A DNA stretch of 64,000 nucleotides from Icerya purchasi (taxonomy: Eukaryota > Arthropoda > Insecta > Hemiptera > Monophlebidae), in assembly GCA_039619475.1 (NCBI GenBank), contig CM077116.1:104267164-104331163 (forward strand), written 5' to 3'. The notes under the pieces are model-generated. The model was not told the origin of the DNA. It saw only the letters and a list, made by a program, of their open reading frames with translations, and ran no database searches. Shown one piece after another: positions 45,848 to 57,839 of this stretch. Numbering within the stretch: the stretch's first letter is position 1; each line of letters opens with the position of its first letter. Made by a program: the position numbers and the translations under genes.

Positions 45848-48600
45848 TATTTTTTTTCTGCTTATCAGAATCAGTTATATTTTAATTAGATTGGATACTG
45901 TTAATAAAACAGAAAAATTAGCAAGAATAACGTGCGGAGAAGAAAAAGTCAGGATTTAAGAGGCGCAATAGGGGAGTGGGAAGACTAAGTCTCAGTTGTA
46001 TTACAAAGTAGAACGCTCAACAAAAAGAAATGAACATTTAATAAACACACGATCATCGGCGTCGCAAACAGGTGCATCATTACAATAGAGAGGACAATGT
46101 GGGAAAGAAACCAGTGGGAAACAGAAACGATAGAAAAGGTAGAGCAGTGAATGGTTAAAATGCAGGCTAATACTGAAGACAACAACAGAACAGTGAAAGG
46201 AGCGAAACAAAAGGAACCACGGATTAGCAGATAGGTGTGGTTGAATAGGCAAAAGAAGATGTTAAGAAAAGAGAAAGCATATACATGGACCAAAATCTGA
46301 GATAAAAATTTTGTACAGTGAAAGGAGATTAGAGAACGGGATTTTTTTAAAGGAAGAAGTGGAGGAAAACAGTAACCGAGCCTAAGAATCCGCCGTTTCA
46401 TATACCTGAACGGCTAGGAATGCACTAAATCAATGCGAATGAAGTGGAAGGAAGAAAGAATGAACGTATAAATAGGGGCGAACGGATAGTCTGCAGGACA
46501 TTCATGCAGTCGAAAGTAATCAAAAAATTGTAAGAAAGGTGATTAGAGAAAATGAAAATAATGGAACGGAGGAGAGAGTCGTTACTTCATTTATGAATAT
46601 GAACAGAACATCTTTAATAGGGGCATGTGGAAGAATTTTGAAAGTGAAAGTGAAATAAACATCTTGGGAAAATGGCGGCAGGGTTTGGTGAAGTTAAAAA
46701 AAAGAGGAGATTGTGTAAGGTCAAAAAGGAACCAAAGCAACGAAAGAGCAGATGACGTGAGTGGAAGATGTTTAGCAAGGAAACGATAGTTCGAATAAGA
46801 TATTTGGAGGCACAGGTACAGCAAGAACTGATGGATTTGGAGAGAATTTAAGAAATAACCAGTATAGTCGGAGGGAAGAATTCTGGATAATTTATGGAAA
46901 CACGACTGGGAGACAATCATAAAGAAAGAAGCAGTAATCAAATTTGGAACGGACGAGGATTTATACAGAAAAATAAGGATATAAGGATCACCGTCTCTTT
47001 AATCGGCTAGGGATTTCAGCAAGTTTAGCCTTTTGATTGACGAAAAGGAAAGATATTTGATATGTTTGGAAAAGGACAAACGACTGTCGAGAAAGATAGC
47101 AATCAACACGAGAAAGAGACCTATTATTTGCAGAAAGACTAACACAAGTAGGATTATAAGATGGCAGACTGAAGATTTGGTAGGAAAAGTGGAAGAGTTA
47201 ATCGAGAAAATCGAATGCTACAACATAGAAAGAAACGAATTAAAGGTTTCGCTGGTTGTAATACCATAAGATGAGGAAAAGAGCATGATGTTATCAACGT
47301 AAAATAAAGAAGAATTTAAAGGAAATAAAAACACACCAAGGGTATAAATATTAAAAAGGGTAGGATTGAAACGGAATGCTGAGGAAGACCTCGAAAAATC
47401 GTTCTTGAAATATAGAAAAAAGGAGAAGAGAGATCGATTCATCGTTAGATTGGTAATAAGGGAAGTAAACTTAACTGGTTTGTTAACTGCTGTCATTCTA
47501 TCTTTCAGAATTTGTAAATGGGCATTGTTAAAAGCGCATGGTACATCAATAAAGGAAGCTAAGGTATAATGTTTTTGGATAAAGAATTTCTATATACATG
47601 AGAGACAAGAATACTAACACAATCGGGAGGACCAATAACAGACCGGAAGTCGAATATATTATTAGGAAATACATTATTATGCTCTAGTCACCAAACAAGG
47701 CGCTTGTTTAACATATCTTCAAACAGTTTTCAGGTGCAAGATGCCAAGGAAAGAGACGTATTGAATTTTTTTTATTAGAACAATAATGACGATAAAAGAA
47801 TTCCAGAAGGCATGATTTATACTAGTGCAAATGAAAAAAGTTAAAATGATTGAAGAAGAAAGTAAGGGACTGTTTGGACGGGTTTTTAATGAGAGGAAAA
47901 GATATGCCATCAAGACCTAGAGTGGGGCTGAAAAATTTGAATAGAATAGAATATTGATATTGAAGAAGGAAATTTTGTGGCATCGAAGTTAAATACACTT
48001 CATCAACATCAGGAACGTAAGCAGAATCACGGTGGCTAGACTGTTTATAGAAATGTTGAAATTTGAAGGATGTTTAGAGGAAAGAAATTAAAAGCCCTAT
48101 TGGTCATTTTTCAGATACGATGAAAAGGGGTATTTCTAGAGAATGATGAACGAAAATTCTTTTAAAAGGAAACGAGACTTTGGAATAATATCTCGTTCTT
48201 GCGTTAGCTAGTTTATGAAAAAGAAAGTATTTTGGTTGTAGGATCTAAACATAAGGTTCTAGAGGTGGCATTACTATGATCAAATGTGGCGTTGCATTTC
48301 TCATTCCACCACGAAATAAGGCCTGGCTGCGGTGAATGGATGGTAACGGATAACGGGGTATTTACAAAGGAATTATAGTTGAATGCTAGAGAAAGACGAA
48401 TCAACATAAGACCGAAATAGCCTGCGATTAGCGTTGCAGAGATTCCATCGAAGAGAATAGAAAGTTCTGAAATAAGTCGGAGAAGGGGAATATTAATAGG
48501 AGTTAGAAGAATAAGAACATAGTCACCACTAAGAACCACGTCTTCCAGTTGTTATAAGATCGAAGAAAAAGTAAATTTGAAGAAAGTAAAGATGAATGCC
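45848..48600 (-). pseudogene. Decayed minus-strand copy of the resident LINE family
   Basis: The plus strand is purine-rich here, the mirror of the LINE sense strand. Minus-strand blocks from right to left: endonuclease end LSGDYVLILL (48530), linker WWNEKCNATF (48300), WNSFIV (47830), RT motif C region PTLFNIYT and FYVDNIMLFSSS (about 47350-47290), and the terminal cysteine region (about 46060). The 3' UTR (45900-45860) matches the 17782-20447 subfamily, ending at an A-tail read as T-run at about 45849. Frameshifts, stops and deletions are frequent. It sits antisense in the intron between exons 6 and 7. Confidence 0.8.
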
Positions 48601-48922
48601 ATCTCGAAAACCTATGAAAACGAAGATAAAATTGAAAACGCTATTTTGCATTTTCTTTCGACTGTTCCGGAGCAGCCGTGGTTTTTAAATAAAATTTTGG
48701 AGCAGCCTTACTGACTAAGAGGGTAGGACATTTCAAATAAAAGTGTTTGCCCGCGTAAGGCACAATTTGAAATTTTTACTAAACCTGCCTAGAGCCTTTA
48801 GGCAAAATATTCCATTAGAATCGGTATGGATAACTGCGTAAATTTTAAAATATGTTATTTAAGTTCACTTCGTTAACTTAATGGGTTATGTTTTGACTTT
48901 TTCTTTTTTGTTTTTGTTTCAG

Positions 48923-49093
48923 TCAAAGTTGCATTATTTTAGAGAAGTCAATACAGTTACATTTTGTCCCGGCGATTGTCGGTTGCTGATAGCTGGAGAT
49001 AACAAAGGTCTGCTGGTGCTTTGGCAGATTAATAATATAGCATCATTTGACGTTGCTTGCGATCAAAAACAGCAGAAAATTTTTCCCCTTTCG
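48923..49093 (+). CDS. DNAI3: DNAI3 exon 7: WD blade
   Basis: 57 codons, TTTCAG acceptor, G/GTATTA donor, phase 0 both ends. VNTVTFCPGDCRLLIAGDNK and GLLVLWQI match the family blade that reads IFCFKFCPSDPNIIAGG then GQIVMWDI in human DNAI3. A clear WD repeat with Trp in the final strand. Confidence 0.85.
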
Positions 49094-50559
49094 GTATTAC
49101 TTATCCAGAGAAATTTGAACTCTACGTTATTTACATATTTTGTAAGATATATTTTTACAGGGACAAAGTGCCGGAATTTTCTTTAGTTCTAAACCGGCGC
49201 CTTCTAAGCAACATTTTATCGCGATTTATAAAATAAAATTTCACTCATCTATCACGCAAGTAATATTTAATTTCAAAAATATTGTAATTTAAAAGAATTA
49301 TTAATGCAAAATTGAAGCAGATCATGGAAATCGCGAAAAAAAAAGAAAGTTCCTGCGTCTGAAAAATATCGAAAATGATTCCTTTGTGTTTCTATTTAAG
49401 TGAAATCAAATTCGGCACTCATTTTTTATAAAAGCGCTTCAATACTTCAGCGTACACTACTGAGTTGATCTCTAAAAGAGTTACTTTCATGAATTGCGTT
49501 ATCATTCGTCGAATTCGTCTGCGTATACTTTTATTTGAAAGGAATTTGGGAGAAATAAATAACAGCAATAACTTTCTACAATGTTTAAATCTGATGTACC
49601 TAATCATTTACATGAGAAATAATAGCTTGTAAAAAAAGACTAGAATAACAGGGAAGAATTTTACTTCATCTGAAAACGCAGTGAACAGAAAACGGTACAT
49701 TCAGCGTAAAATAGACCATACCAATAGTTAATCATTTCATGTGATGAAAGTTTCAGTGCAATAAACTATTTCATTGGGGTCAAAAAAATAAGAATAATAA
49801 CAAATTTTTATTATAACTTTATGGTGTTTTTAATCAACATCTACGATTAAATGCTATAATCACTGTGAAAATTAACTGATTGGTACATATTCGCATATTA
49901 TTGTTATTACATCGAAAATATTATGGTTTATTTTGTTTTAAATGTAATTTAACGTATTTAAAATTAGAAATTAAATTTTGTTAAAAAAAAGCAATCATAA
50001 AAATAGCGCTCAAGTATTTGAATCGTAATAGAAATATTAAGAAAATTATCGAGATACAAAAAATATAATAGCAAAATTAAAGTAGAAAATGTATCGAAAT
50101 GTATGGTAATGTCAAATCAACCGTTTAATATTAGAGGAGTACACTAGTATTGACCAAATTAACTAGAATGAAAGAATATTACAGAAATACGTATTTATGA
50201 GAAGGAAAATAGTGTTTTCATCTCAACCTTGCAAATTTCAATGAAATTCGATAAACCTCGTATGGTTTTTGGTAGGAGTTCAGTCGCTTGCGAGGCATGT
50301 ATTTTTGCGCTATTGATAATCAATGCGGTTTACTTGATACTGTTCACTTGCATTAAAAATTACAAAAAGGAGTTTATATAAAGCGCTCTATTCTATAAAA
50401 CGTCACGGAGAACGTGTAATGAGTTCGTTTTGGAAGAGTGAACTAGCGGACTTTAGAGATGAAAAGTTTCTAATCTGCAACTTTCAGACGGCAAGTCGTT
50501 AGGGCGGTAAAGAAAGAGAAAATAATCGTACAGCTTTAAAAGCTACAAATACGGATTGC
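49094..50559 (+). other. DNAI3 intron, first part
   Basis: AT-rich DNA without recognised features in the first 1.4 kb after exon 7. The intron continues to 54455 and holds the elements listed next. Confidence 0.4.
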
Positions 50560-51120
50560 AAGTCAACAAGAATAAAACAAAGAAATAACGACTGACAGAA
50601 AAGAGAAAATAACTGTTTTGATGGATATGAAAGTGTAGTTAGGATCGCATTTATGGAAAAAGTAAAGGAAGTTTAAGGAAACGGATGTTAGCAGTCACGT
50701 ACCATTTTCATGATTGATTGTAACCAAGCGGAATAGCCAAAAAGCAATTGAAGATAAAGTTGATTCAGACCCTTAATATTCCCAGTATTTATGTAGCATG
50801 AAAAACATGGGCGCTGAAAAAAAGTGACGAGAAAGCGTATCGACAAGTTCGCGGTGTGGTATTGGAGATTTTTAAGATCGTCTGGGCCAGGCGAAATTTA
50901 ATAATCTGCCGAATTTACGAGAAATAGAATCTGAAACGTCTACAGAAATTCTTGGCCGTAAAATGAGATGTTTCAAAAACGGATTGAAGAAAATAGTATG
51001 AAAAAGATCAAATGAAAGTGTCCAACAGAAGGAGCAAACAACAGTGGGGAAGCAACTGCTAGATCCTTGTAGAATGTGCCTTCGTCAAATGCTGGAAAGA
51101 AGAAATAACGAAGCTAAGTG
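50560..51120 (+). pseudogene. LINE reverse transcriptase C-terminal relic
   Basis: Plus-strand pieces give KTWALKKSDEKAYRQVRGVV and LEIFKIVWARRN near 50800-50890, then KMRCFKNGLKKI near 50958. This matches the end of LINE RTs that read YGAETWTLKKSDE--L---ERKVLRKIFGPV followed by RRLRWLGHV. Multiple stops; dead. Confidence 0.6.
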
Positions 51121-51269
51121 TAAGCAATTTCGTGCATGTTTACAATACTCCTTGAGGCGACTAACTTAAAAGAAAAAGGCTTATCACCGGGTGCAATCGA
51201 ATCAGCCTTATGGCGTACACTTCGAAATCTTTTATTCAAAGTGTTGACTGAATGTGTGCAATGATAATA

Positions 51270-51420
51270 AAACCATCATTTTAGTCACAGATTTTAATGT
51301 TGATATTAAGGATTAGAAAGAAAAACAATTTTTCTTCAGATTTATGAAAAAAGTTTTCAAAACTGGAGCACAACTACTTATACTAATGCTATCTCATTCG
51401 GTCAAACTGGAAAGACCGAC
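51270..51420 (+). pseudogene. Endonuclease-like fragment
   Basis: KTIILVTDFNVDIKD then FFFRFMKKVFKTGAQ resembles the GDFNVD-----FM---F block of AP-type endonucleases, with the Gly lost. Similar wording occurs in the minus-strand frame at 54947-55369. Short and stop-interrupted. Confidence 0.4.
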
Positions 51421-53344
51421 ATCCAGATTACGCATTTCATTTCTGTTACCGCGGGTATAAGTATAAGTCAACCTTCTCCGGGAATTGTAAAATAACCATG
51501 ACATTTTTCGTATTTGTTTCCGTAAAATTAATATTTTATATTTATTTAAATTTACGTGCCGTGAACAGCAACTATCGGCTAAAGGCACGGATAAATATAG
51601 ATGTATATGTTAAGTAAACGAATTACGGAATTTATATTGCGTAGTATAGTTTTGCATGGTGCAGGAAACTGATTAAGTTTAAAAGAATAGTAGGGTCATA
51701 AAAGAGGATATTAGATAAGGAGGAGGAAAGATTATGTTATAAAAAATATAAAAATATAGCCATAATTTTCCGTAATACGTGTGTTTATATGTATTTAATA
51801 AAGTGACAAAACAGAAAATGGATACAAACATTTATAATTCAAATTTAAGGAAGATTATGTGTTAATCTGAGAGACTTGAACTGAAAACATTCTGTGAGGA
51901 TATGGAGAACAGAAAGATCAGAGTTATATATGCTGCAGATTGGAGCCGGTGTCTTTTACAGTAGGTAACCATGTGCGAGTTGCGTATGATTTTAACAAAG
52001 CTTTAATTTTGGAAAAGGATGGAAACTAGTAATTAAAAATAGTAAATAAAAATAAACAATAAGAGGAAATAGAATGAAAAACTGTAATGTAAAATTCGAA
52101 AGTTTTACGGGTTGCATGTAGAATTAAACTCTCAAAATATAGCAAAAAAGTCATTAGAAGGGTAGATAAAATAACGAGTAAACAGATATTTAATGGAAAA
52201 CTGTCTAAACTATTCATCGTAAACAGAAAAAAGTTTCGGATATTACTTTGTTTTGTAAGAAGGAAGATAAACATAAAATTGAAAACTTTCATTTCACGAT
52301 ACAAAAAATATATATTTAAAAGTAATAGTTACCAGAATAAAAAATATTTTGAACTATCGATAACCGATAGATAGGCAGGATTTAGATCGAGTTTTTTTAC
52401 AACCGACCTACATGCAATTGAAAAATCAAGAGAGTAGTAGAAAAAAATTCGCCGGTTTCTATAAATTACACTAAAGACTTTGATTTGTTAAAACATTAAA
52501 ACATCAAAAAGTTCCAATAATTTACTTGAGAATTAAGGAAGTTACATCAATCTAAAAGCGAAGATAATTACGAATAGGAGTATTTTGAAATAAAGATAGG
52601 TATATAACAAGCATGATACTTATTGCATTTGAATATGCGTTAGAAAAAATCTTCAGGAAGTTGTATTGCATGAAACATATGATTGATTAAAGGGAAACCC
52701 TTGAATAACTTATGTTTTGCTAGCGATGTAATAATTCTGTTCTTTGTTGAATAAGCTAATATAGCACTAGCGACCTTGTTTTTCCTCTTCTTCTCCCAAA
52801 CTTCATTTGTTTGCAAATCTAAAAGAGGTACGACGATGAATAAAAATCAATTAAAAAGAAATAATTGCTAATAGTCTCGTAGAAAGTAATGGTAGGCATA
52901 TATATACCATTGCATGAATGCAGATATCGGTGTATAGACATACAGACTTGGAATTATTGCATTTTTATATCGATAAATTAAATATTTACAATTAGGTTGT
53001 AGTTTTTCATATAAATTCGTATCGCATATAGAATATTATCATAAATGCTACGTCTTTTTCAGTACAACTATAATACGCAAATAAGTAGGCATGATGATTC
53101 AAGTTAAACAATACGACTTAGGATATGATAGTTTAAGTTAAACATAAGATGTAAATTAAATTAATACGAAGTGCGATAATTGTTGTCGTAGAATTGTTTT
53201 ATAGCGCGACTTGTAGTAACACTGCGATGGTGCTATTGGTCTCATTAGAAAGAGGATACATTTCTGAGTCAGTATATCTGGTTTTTATAACGGTAGCACA
53301 TATATCTCCCGTTCTGTGACCGTTTAAACAACGTAAGATTTTTA
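51421..53344. other. Intron filler
   Basis: AT-rich, no gene. A minus-strand open frame at 52026-52304 (92 codons, Phe/Leu-rich) has no known motif and is probably chance in AT-rich DNA. Confidence 0.35.
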
Positions 53345-53645
53345 CACGTGTCGTAAAAATGTGCGATGTAAATACTGAGCAACATATCGTGATCAAATTC
53401 TTGGTCAAACGCGGAGTAAAACCGCCGTCGAAAATCCTCGTATAGTTACAAGACATGTTTAAGGAAGACGCTATGAAACAATCGACTGTTTTCAAGTGGG
53501 CTAAGCGGTTTAAAGACGGCCGTGAATCAGTCGGAGAGTCCTGATGAACCTATTTTCGGGGGTTTTGCGGGGTGTTCCAAAAATGGGTTGAACGTTGGCG
53601 GCAGTGCGATGACTTCGGAGAAGACTACTGTGAAGGTGTTTAGAG
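53345..53645 (+). pseudogene. Internally deleted mariner-type transposase relic
   Basis: The plus strand reads NTEQHIVIKFLVKRGVKPPS then DMFKEDAMKQSTVFKWAKRF and KDGRESVGES, with an in-frame TAG between the first two blocks and a TGA after the last. This is the N-terminal helix-turn-helix region of mariner transposases (STVFEWHKRFKEGRES). After about 50 bases QKWVERWRQCDDFGEDYCEG and a stop follow, the usual mariner C-terminus. The catalytic D,D34D core is missing, so the relic arose by internal deletion. Its wording differs from the intact mariner at 61283, so it is another subfamily. Confidence 0.65.
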
Positions 53646-54455
53646 TGAGTTCCCCCTCCCCTTATTTTTAGGTCCTCCCGGGCAAATATCTATAGTACGA
53701 GTACATATGATTCACTACGGTATAGATTATTTTATTGAGTAAAAATTGCTGAATTTGTTTTATTTATAATTTGGAATATCATTTTCAAATACGGTTTTAT
53801 TTAATTCAACTTTTATTAACTTCTTTTTCTTTTTTTTTTTTCGTTTTTGAAATAGTAGATTTTTTATTATGACAGAATATCAGCAACAAAGAGAAAATAT
53901 TAACAAAAAAATTAGGTAACTACGTAAAATCAGGAAACTGTAATTTAGAAAAACATGTGAAAAATACAAACGTACGTACTAATCGTATAGCGAAAATGGC
54001 TAAATTGAATTCTGGATTAGAATCTTATGTAATTATAAAGAAATCTATCATGTTGTTTGCTGAAGTTATGAACTATTAAAATAGATGTAATAACCAATGT
54101 AGCAAATAACCACGTACTTATCTACATACTTATCTGTAGCAACGTTTTATAGTCCAGTTCATCAAATGGTTACCAGATTTTAAGGGTGAGACCCTAAAAC
54201 GTTAATGGTTGTTTTCCATATTCGTAAATGCATATATTTTAATAGAGAAATTTTATATAATAGATGTGGTTCGGCCAGGCAGCGAGTGAGGATTTGCACT
54301 TAAATAATATATTATCAAAACTTAATTATAATTAATGGTTCATTTTATCATTAGTGGTATTTTATTTTGGGTCTCTTTTTGGAGAATAAATATTTGTTAA
54401 GTAAAATGTTTATTCGTAAATTTTTTAACCAATTAAAAAATTTCTACTGTTTCAG
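53646..54455. other. Intron tail before DNAI3 exon 8
   Basis: AT-rich DNA ending in a pyrimidine tract and TTTCAG. Nothing else is recognised. Confidence 0.4.
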
Positions 54456-54581
54456 GCGAAACTAAAAGCCTGGCAAAATTACGAGTTTGAAAACATTTTT
54501 AAACCGATTGCTATCAGTCAGATGGAAATGTCTCACGTTGACCGTATTACTCATATTGAATGGATGCCTTCCTCGTTACAG
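54456..54581 (+). CDS. DNAI3: DNAI3 exon 8: WD blade start
   Basis: 42 codons, TTTCAG acceptor, CAG/GTAAAA donor, phase 0 both ends. AISQMEMSHVDRITHIEWMP matches the human block AVSSIENGHKKVITDIHWLS before the next blade. The exon ends where the family has a variable loop. Confidence 0.8.
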
Positions 54582-54946
54582 GTAAAATACCTATGTCGAA
54601 ATATAATCGTAGTAAAAAGTATATTATTTTCCTAGAACGTTATCAGATTGTTATATAAAAGCCAAAGAACTTTAAAAAATTTAATAGCTTGCGTGCAAGT
54701 TCGCAACACGGTGAGATATTTTCAGGTTTTCCCGTAAAAGTAGGCTTTGTACAGCCATTCTGGTGTCCGCCGACATTAGAAGGTCGTTCGCTTCGCGGCC
54801 TCCGTCGACATCAGAATGTCGCCGTGCAACGTGTAAATGCCTTGTACATATTAAAAGCGTTTCGAGATTGAACCTACGTACTGCACCTGTGATTTCTTTT
54901 ATACATGTTATATTTCAATGTATTCGCAAAAATACATATTTAACAA
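54582..54946 (+). other. Intron start with short diverged repeats
   Basis: Near 54770-54825 two 20-base units (CCGCCGACATTAGAAGGTCG and CCGTCGACATCAGAATGTCG) lie about 35 bases apart. The surrounding 54690-54860 stretch is GC-richer than the intron and looks like a piece of a repeat. No gene is recognised. Confidence 0.4.
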
Positions 54947-55369
54947 CTAACTACCGCTAGTACAAGGTTCCTTATTTACATCATTATCGTTAGGGGTGGT
55001 AATACTGAGCAATGGCCGATGGTGAGTAAAGTACGACACATAAGCTAACGTTTGTACGTTTGATACGTTTCGAATAAAGATTCCGTTGATGCACGTCATA
55101 TTTCGCGTTGAAGAGAGGTCAGCCGAATTATTTAGTTCGCAACCGAACGTTCCACTCATGAATTGACGGAATCGCAATCCCTCGTCCAAACGGAAATCGA
55201 CGTTGAAATCACCACAGACTACGATCGCTAAATGGTACAGCTTTATTTCATCGATAAAGAGAAACAGACCTTTCAGCTTGATCGAGTACGGCAGTAGGTA
55301 ACGCTTAAAGAACTTGATCTTATCGTTCAACGTTGTCCCGTTTGAGAGGTACGTCGAAAAAAGTAACAC
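54947..55369 (-). pseudogene. Endonuclease-like domain fragment, open frame
   Basis: 140 uninterrupted codons on the minus strand. AIVVCGDFNVDFRLDEGLRF, QFMSGTFGCELNNS, NMTCINGIFIRNV and VSYFTHHRPLLSI follow the order of AP-type (EEP) endonucleases: GDFN, a T-----ID-IF block, and a (S/D)-H near the end. In this copy the expected Asp of the ID block is Asn and the final SDH reads THH, so catalysis looks lost. It may derive from a LINE or from a Helentron-type element that carries such a domain; I cannot tell which. It lies antisense within the intron between exons 8 and 9. Confidence 0.5.
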
Positions 55370-55549
55370 ACGCTGTGTCTATCGATCGTCGTTTTTTTCG
55401 GCTTCGCATATATCATCGACGTCCTTTTCGCGAGAAACGTTGAAATGGAGGAACGCAGTGTACACGCCGCAACGGTTTACACGAGCCTAAAGTAAACAAG
55501 GAAATGACGTGTGAAATACACAATTATAGTCTTTATAGGAAATACTTCT

Positions 55550-55712
55550 CCATTTCGTGACGCTTTTCGAGTTATGTGCCAAAGTAAAGACATGAAAATA
55601 TCAGTAATCAATCGTATCAAAGTAAAGACATGAAATTTTCGTAACGATTTTCTGTGACGCTCCATTTCGTAACGCTTTTCGACTTTATGTGCCAAAGTAA
55701 AGGCATAAAAAT
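55550..55712. repeat. Direct repeat, about 112-base period
   Basis: A unit reading CATTTCGTGACGCTTTTCGA, then TTATGTGCCAAAGTAAAGAC, at about 55551-55600 recurs at 55663-55712 with few changes. A partial third copy (CAAAGTAAAGACATGAAAT) lies between them near 55619. Non-coding local duplication, next to the 5' end of a LINE copy. Confidence 0.65.
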
Positions 55713-55734
55713 GTCAAAAGGATTATGCAACAGG

Positions 55735-57590
55735 CCAATGTTCTTTTATTGACTCCATTGCTCCTTGTTACGTTCCTAACTTTAATGAATCATGCTGCTT
55801 TTCGTCCTCTTCCATCTCTTCACATTTTCTGGCCATTCCTTTTACTTTCACGGAATTAGAAACATCCTTACGCAAATCTTCACCCGGAGTAGATGGTATT
55901 TCCCTTTTTATTCTCATAAACCTTCCTGAGTCTTCTCTTCGGTTCCTCTTAAACTTGTTTAATTCCTTTCTTCATTTTAATTGTACTTCTTTATCTTGGA
56001 ATAGCTTCATCGTTATCCCTATCCCTAAACTCAACTCTTCCTCACTTCTTTCAATTTCTCTTGCTTCTTGTGTCAGGAAGCTTTTCGAAAACTTAATCAA
56101 CAGACGTCTTGCTTGGCGGCTAGAACATTCACAACTTATTGCCTAGTAATATGTTTGGTTTTCGCTTTGATCGCGCCCCTCCTGATTGTATTAGTGCATT
56201 CCTGGCAGACGTTTACAAGTCATTCATTGACAAAAAATTTCTTACTGCTTCCTTTCTTGATATCTTGGCAGCTTTCGACAATGTCGCACCCCCTGACTCT
56301 TTTTGATTTGGTGCTTTCCTTAGACATTCCGGCTCAATTTTCTACCCTTATTATCAATCGTTTCCTCTGCCGATCGGTCACTCTTTCTTCTCATTCTACC
56401 ACCGGACTAATCTTTCGTGGATTACTGCAGGGTTCCTGCCTTAGCCCAACTTTATTCAATATCTGTTTTATCAAAATTGCATCTTTGCCTTTGAATTCCT
56501 CGTCTCTTTTCTTTGCAGACGACACCCTCATTTATTCCTCTGATCGCAACATCTCGCAGGCCAACTCCCAACTTCAAATCTCCTTAATTTCATTGGAAAA
56601 TGCCTTATCCAACATCTATCTTTTCATCTCTTCTTCTAAGTCTTCTACTGTTGTCTTTACACTGAAGCCTTTTATTCTTTTTTCAGTCAACCTCGTAATG
56701 GCCCAATACCTTACTTCCTCCTTTCCTTATTTGAGTGTTTTTCCGGATAGCCGATTTTCCTTCCATGACTAAATCAACCGTCTATACGTATCCTCCTTCA
56801 AAAGGCTCAACCTCATTAAATCTCTTTTTCACACTGACTGGGAAGGTGATCTTATGATTCTTCTTATGTTTTACAAATCTTTTATTCACTCTGTTCTTGA
56901 TTACTGTTCCTATATTTATGGAAATTCTTCTGCATCCCTTTTGTCTAAGTTCGATCGGGTCCGAAATACATGTCTCCGCCATTGCTTTGGAGCCCGAAAG
57001 TCTACTCCTATTCCCGCTCTGCACGCTGAATGTCATATTCTATTTCTTTTTCTTCGACGTTCCTTCTTGGGTTATCGTTTCCGCATCAAACGGCTGCTTA
57101 TTTCCTCTTGCTCTCTTATTCCTTTAATTTACGTAACTGGCGTTTTCCTGCTAACAAAACTCCTGTTTTACTTCTTATCGCTGGTCGTCTTGTCTATTTT
57201 CTTCCGTATATCTACACTCACGATAAACTCCCTTATTTCTCTTTCAATTTTTCGTCTTTTCTTCATCCCATTAACTGCTTTTATTCTCCCATTTCTCTCA
57301 AAACCTATTTTTTATCACGTTGTTAGATCAGAATTTCTACAGAATCTTAGCTCTTTTTTCCCCAACCATTTTTTGATTCTTATTGATGGATCCAAGGGAC
57401 CAAATGGTGTTGGCGCAGCTTTTTCTGTCATTCTCTAAATTAATTCGAGTATTTTAAACTTCTCTCCTTTTGTTCAATCTTTTATGCCGAATCTTCTGCT
57501 ATTCTGCGTGCCTTTATTTTTATCAGATCTTCATCTATCTCTCGCAATCTCCTTATCCAGTGTTGGATGCTCAAAATGATAATAAAAAAA
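55735..57590 (+). pseudogene. Decayed copy of the resident LINE family, with internal deletion
   Basis: The plus strand starts at the same pre-RT region as the 17782 copy (DSIAPCYVPNF), then SPGVDGIS, WNSFIVIPIPK, FRGLLQGSCLSPTLFNI, FFADDTLIYSS and IDGSKGPNGVGAAF. At least five frameshifts or stops break it; 56068-56772 is the longest piece (234 codons). After the RNase H start near 57540 it jumps directly to the 3' UTR end (TGCTCAAAATGATAAT plus A-run), so about 1 kb covering the rest of RNase H and the C-terminus is deleted. The 3' end belongs to the 2692-9149 subfamily. It occupies the intron before DNAI3 exon 9. Confidence 0.85.
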
Positions 57591-57839
57591 AAAGAATCAG
57601 TTATCGCTGCACCAGAATTGCTAAAAAAGAGCGATGTATTTATTTAACGAACTTTTTTTTCTAAATTGCGGTATAGAGACGAAAAATCAAGTATGTAGGC
57701 TAATAAGCAAGCACTTTGGAAATAATGATCGAAAAATGAATGTATTTTAAAAAAACTCTAAACTTACTCTTTACTATTACTCTTTTGTAAATGATTTTCT
57801 TATTCCTACATGAACGGAGCAGAAATTTTTAAATTTCAG

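Larger units (their letters stand above)
44352..48922 (+). other. DNAI3 intron, 4.6 kb
   Basis: Contains an endonuclease-like relic near 45085-45200 (plus) and a large minus-strand copy of the resident LINE family (45848-48600). The rest is AT-rich without features. Confidence 0.6.

Noticed and set aside
45960..46401. 138-codon minus-strand frame with many hydrophobic residues, seeming membrane protein
   Set aside because: It is an out-of-frame reading of the decayed minus-strand LINE copy; the neighbouring frame carries the LINE C-terminal wording.
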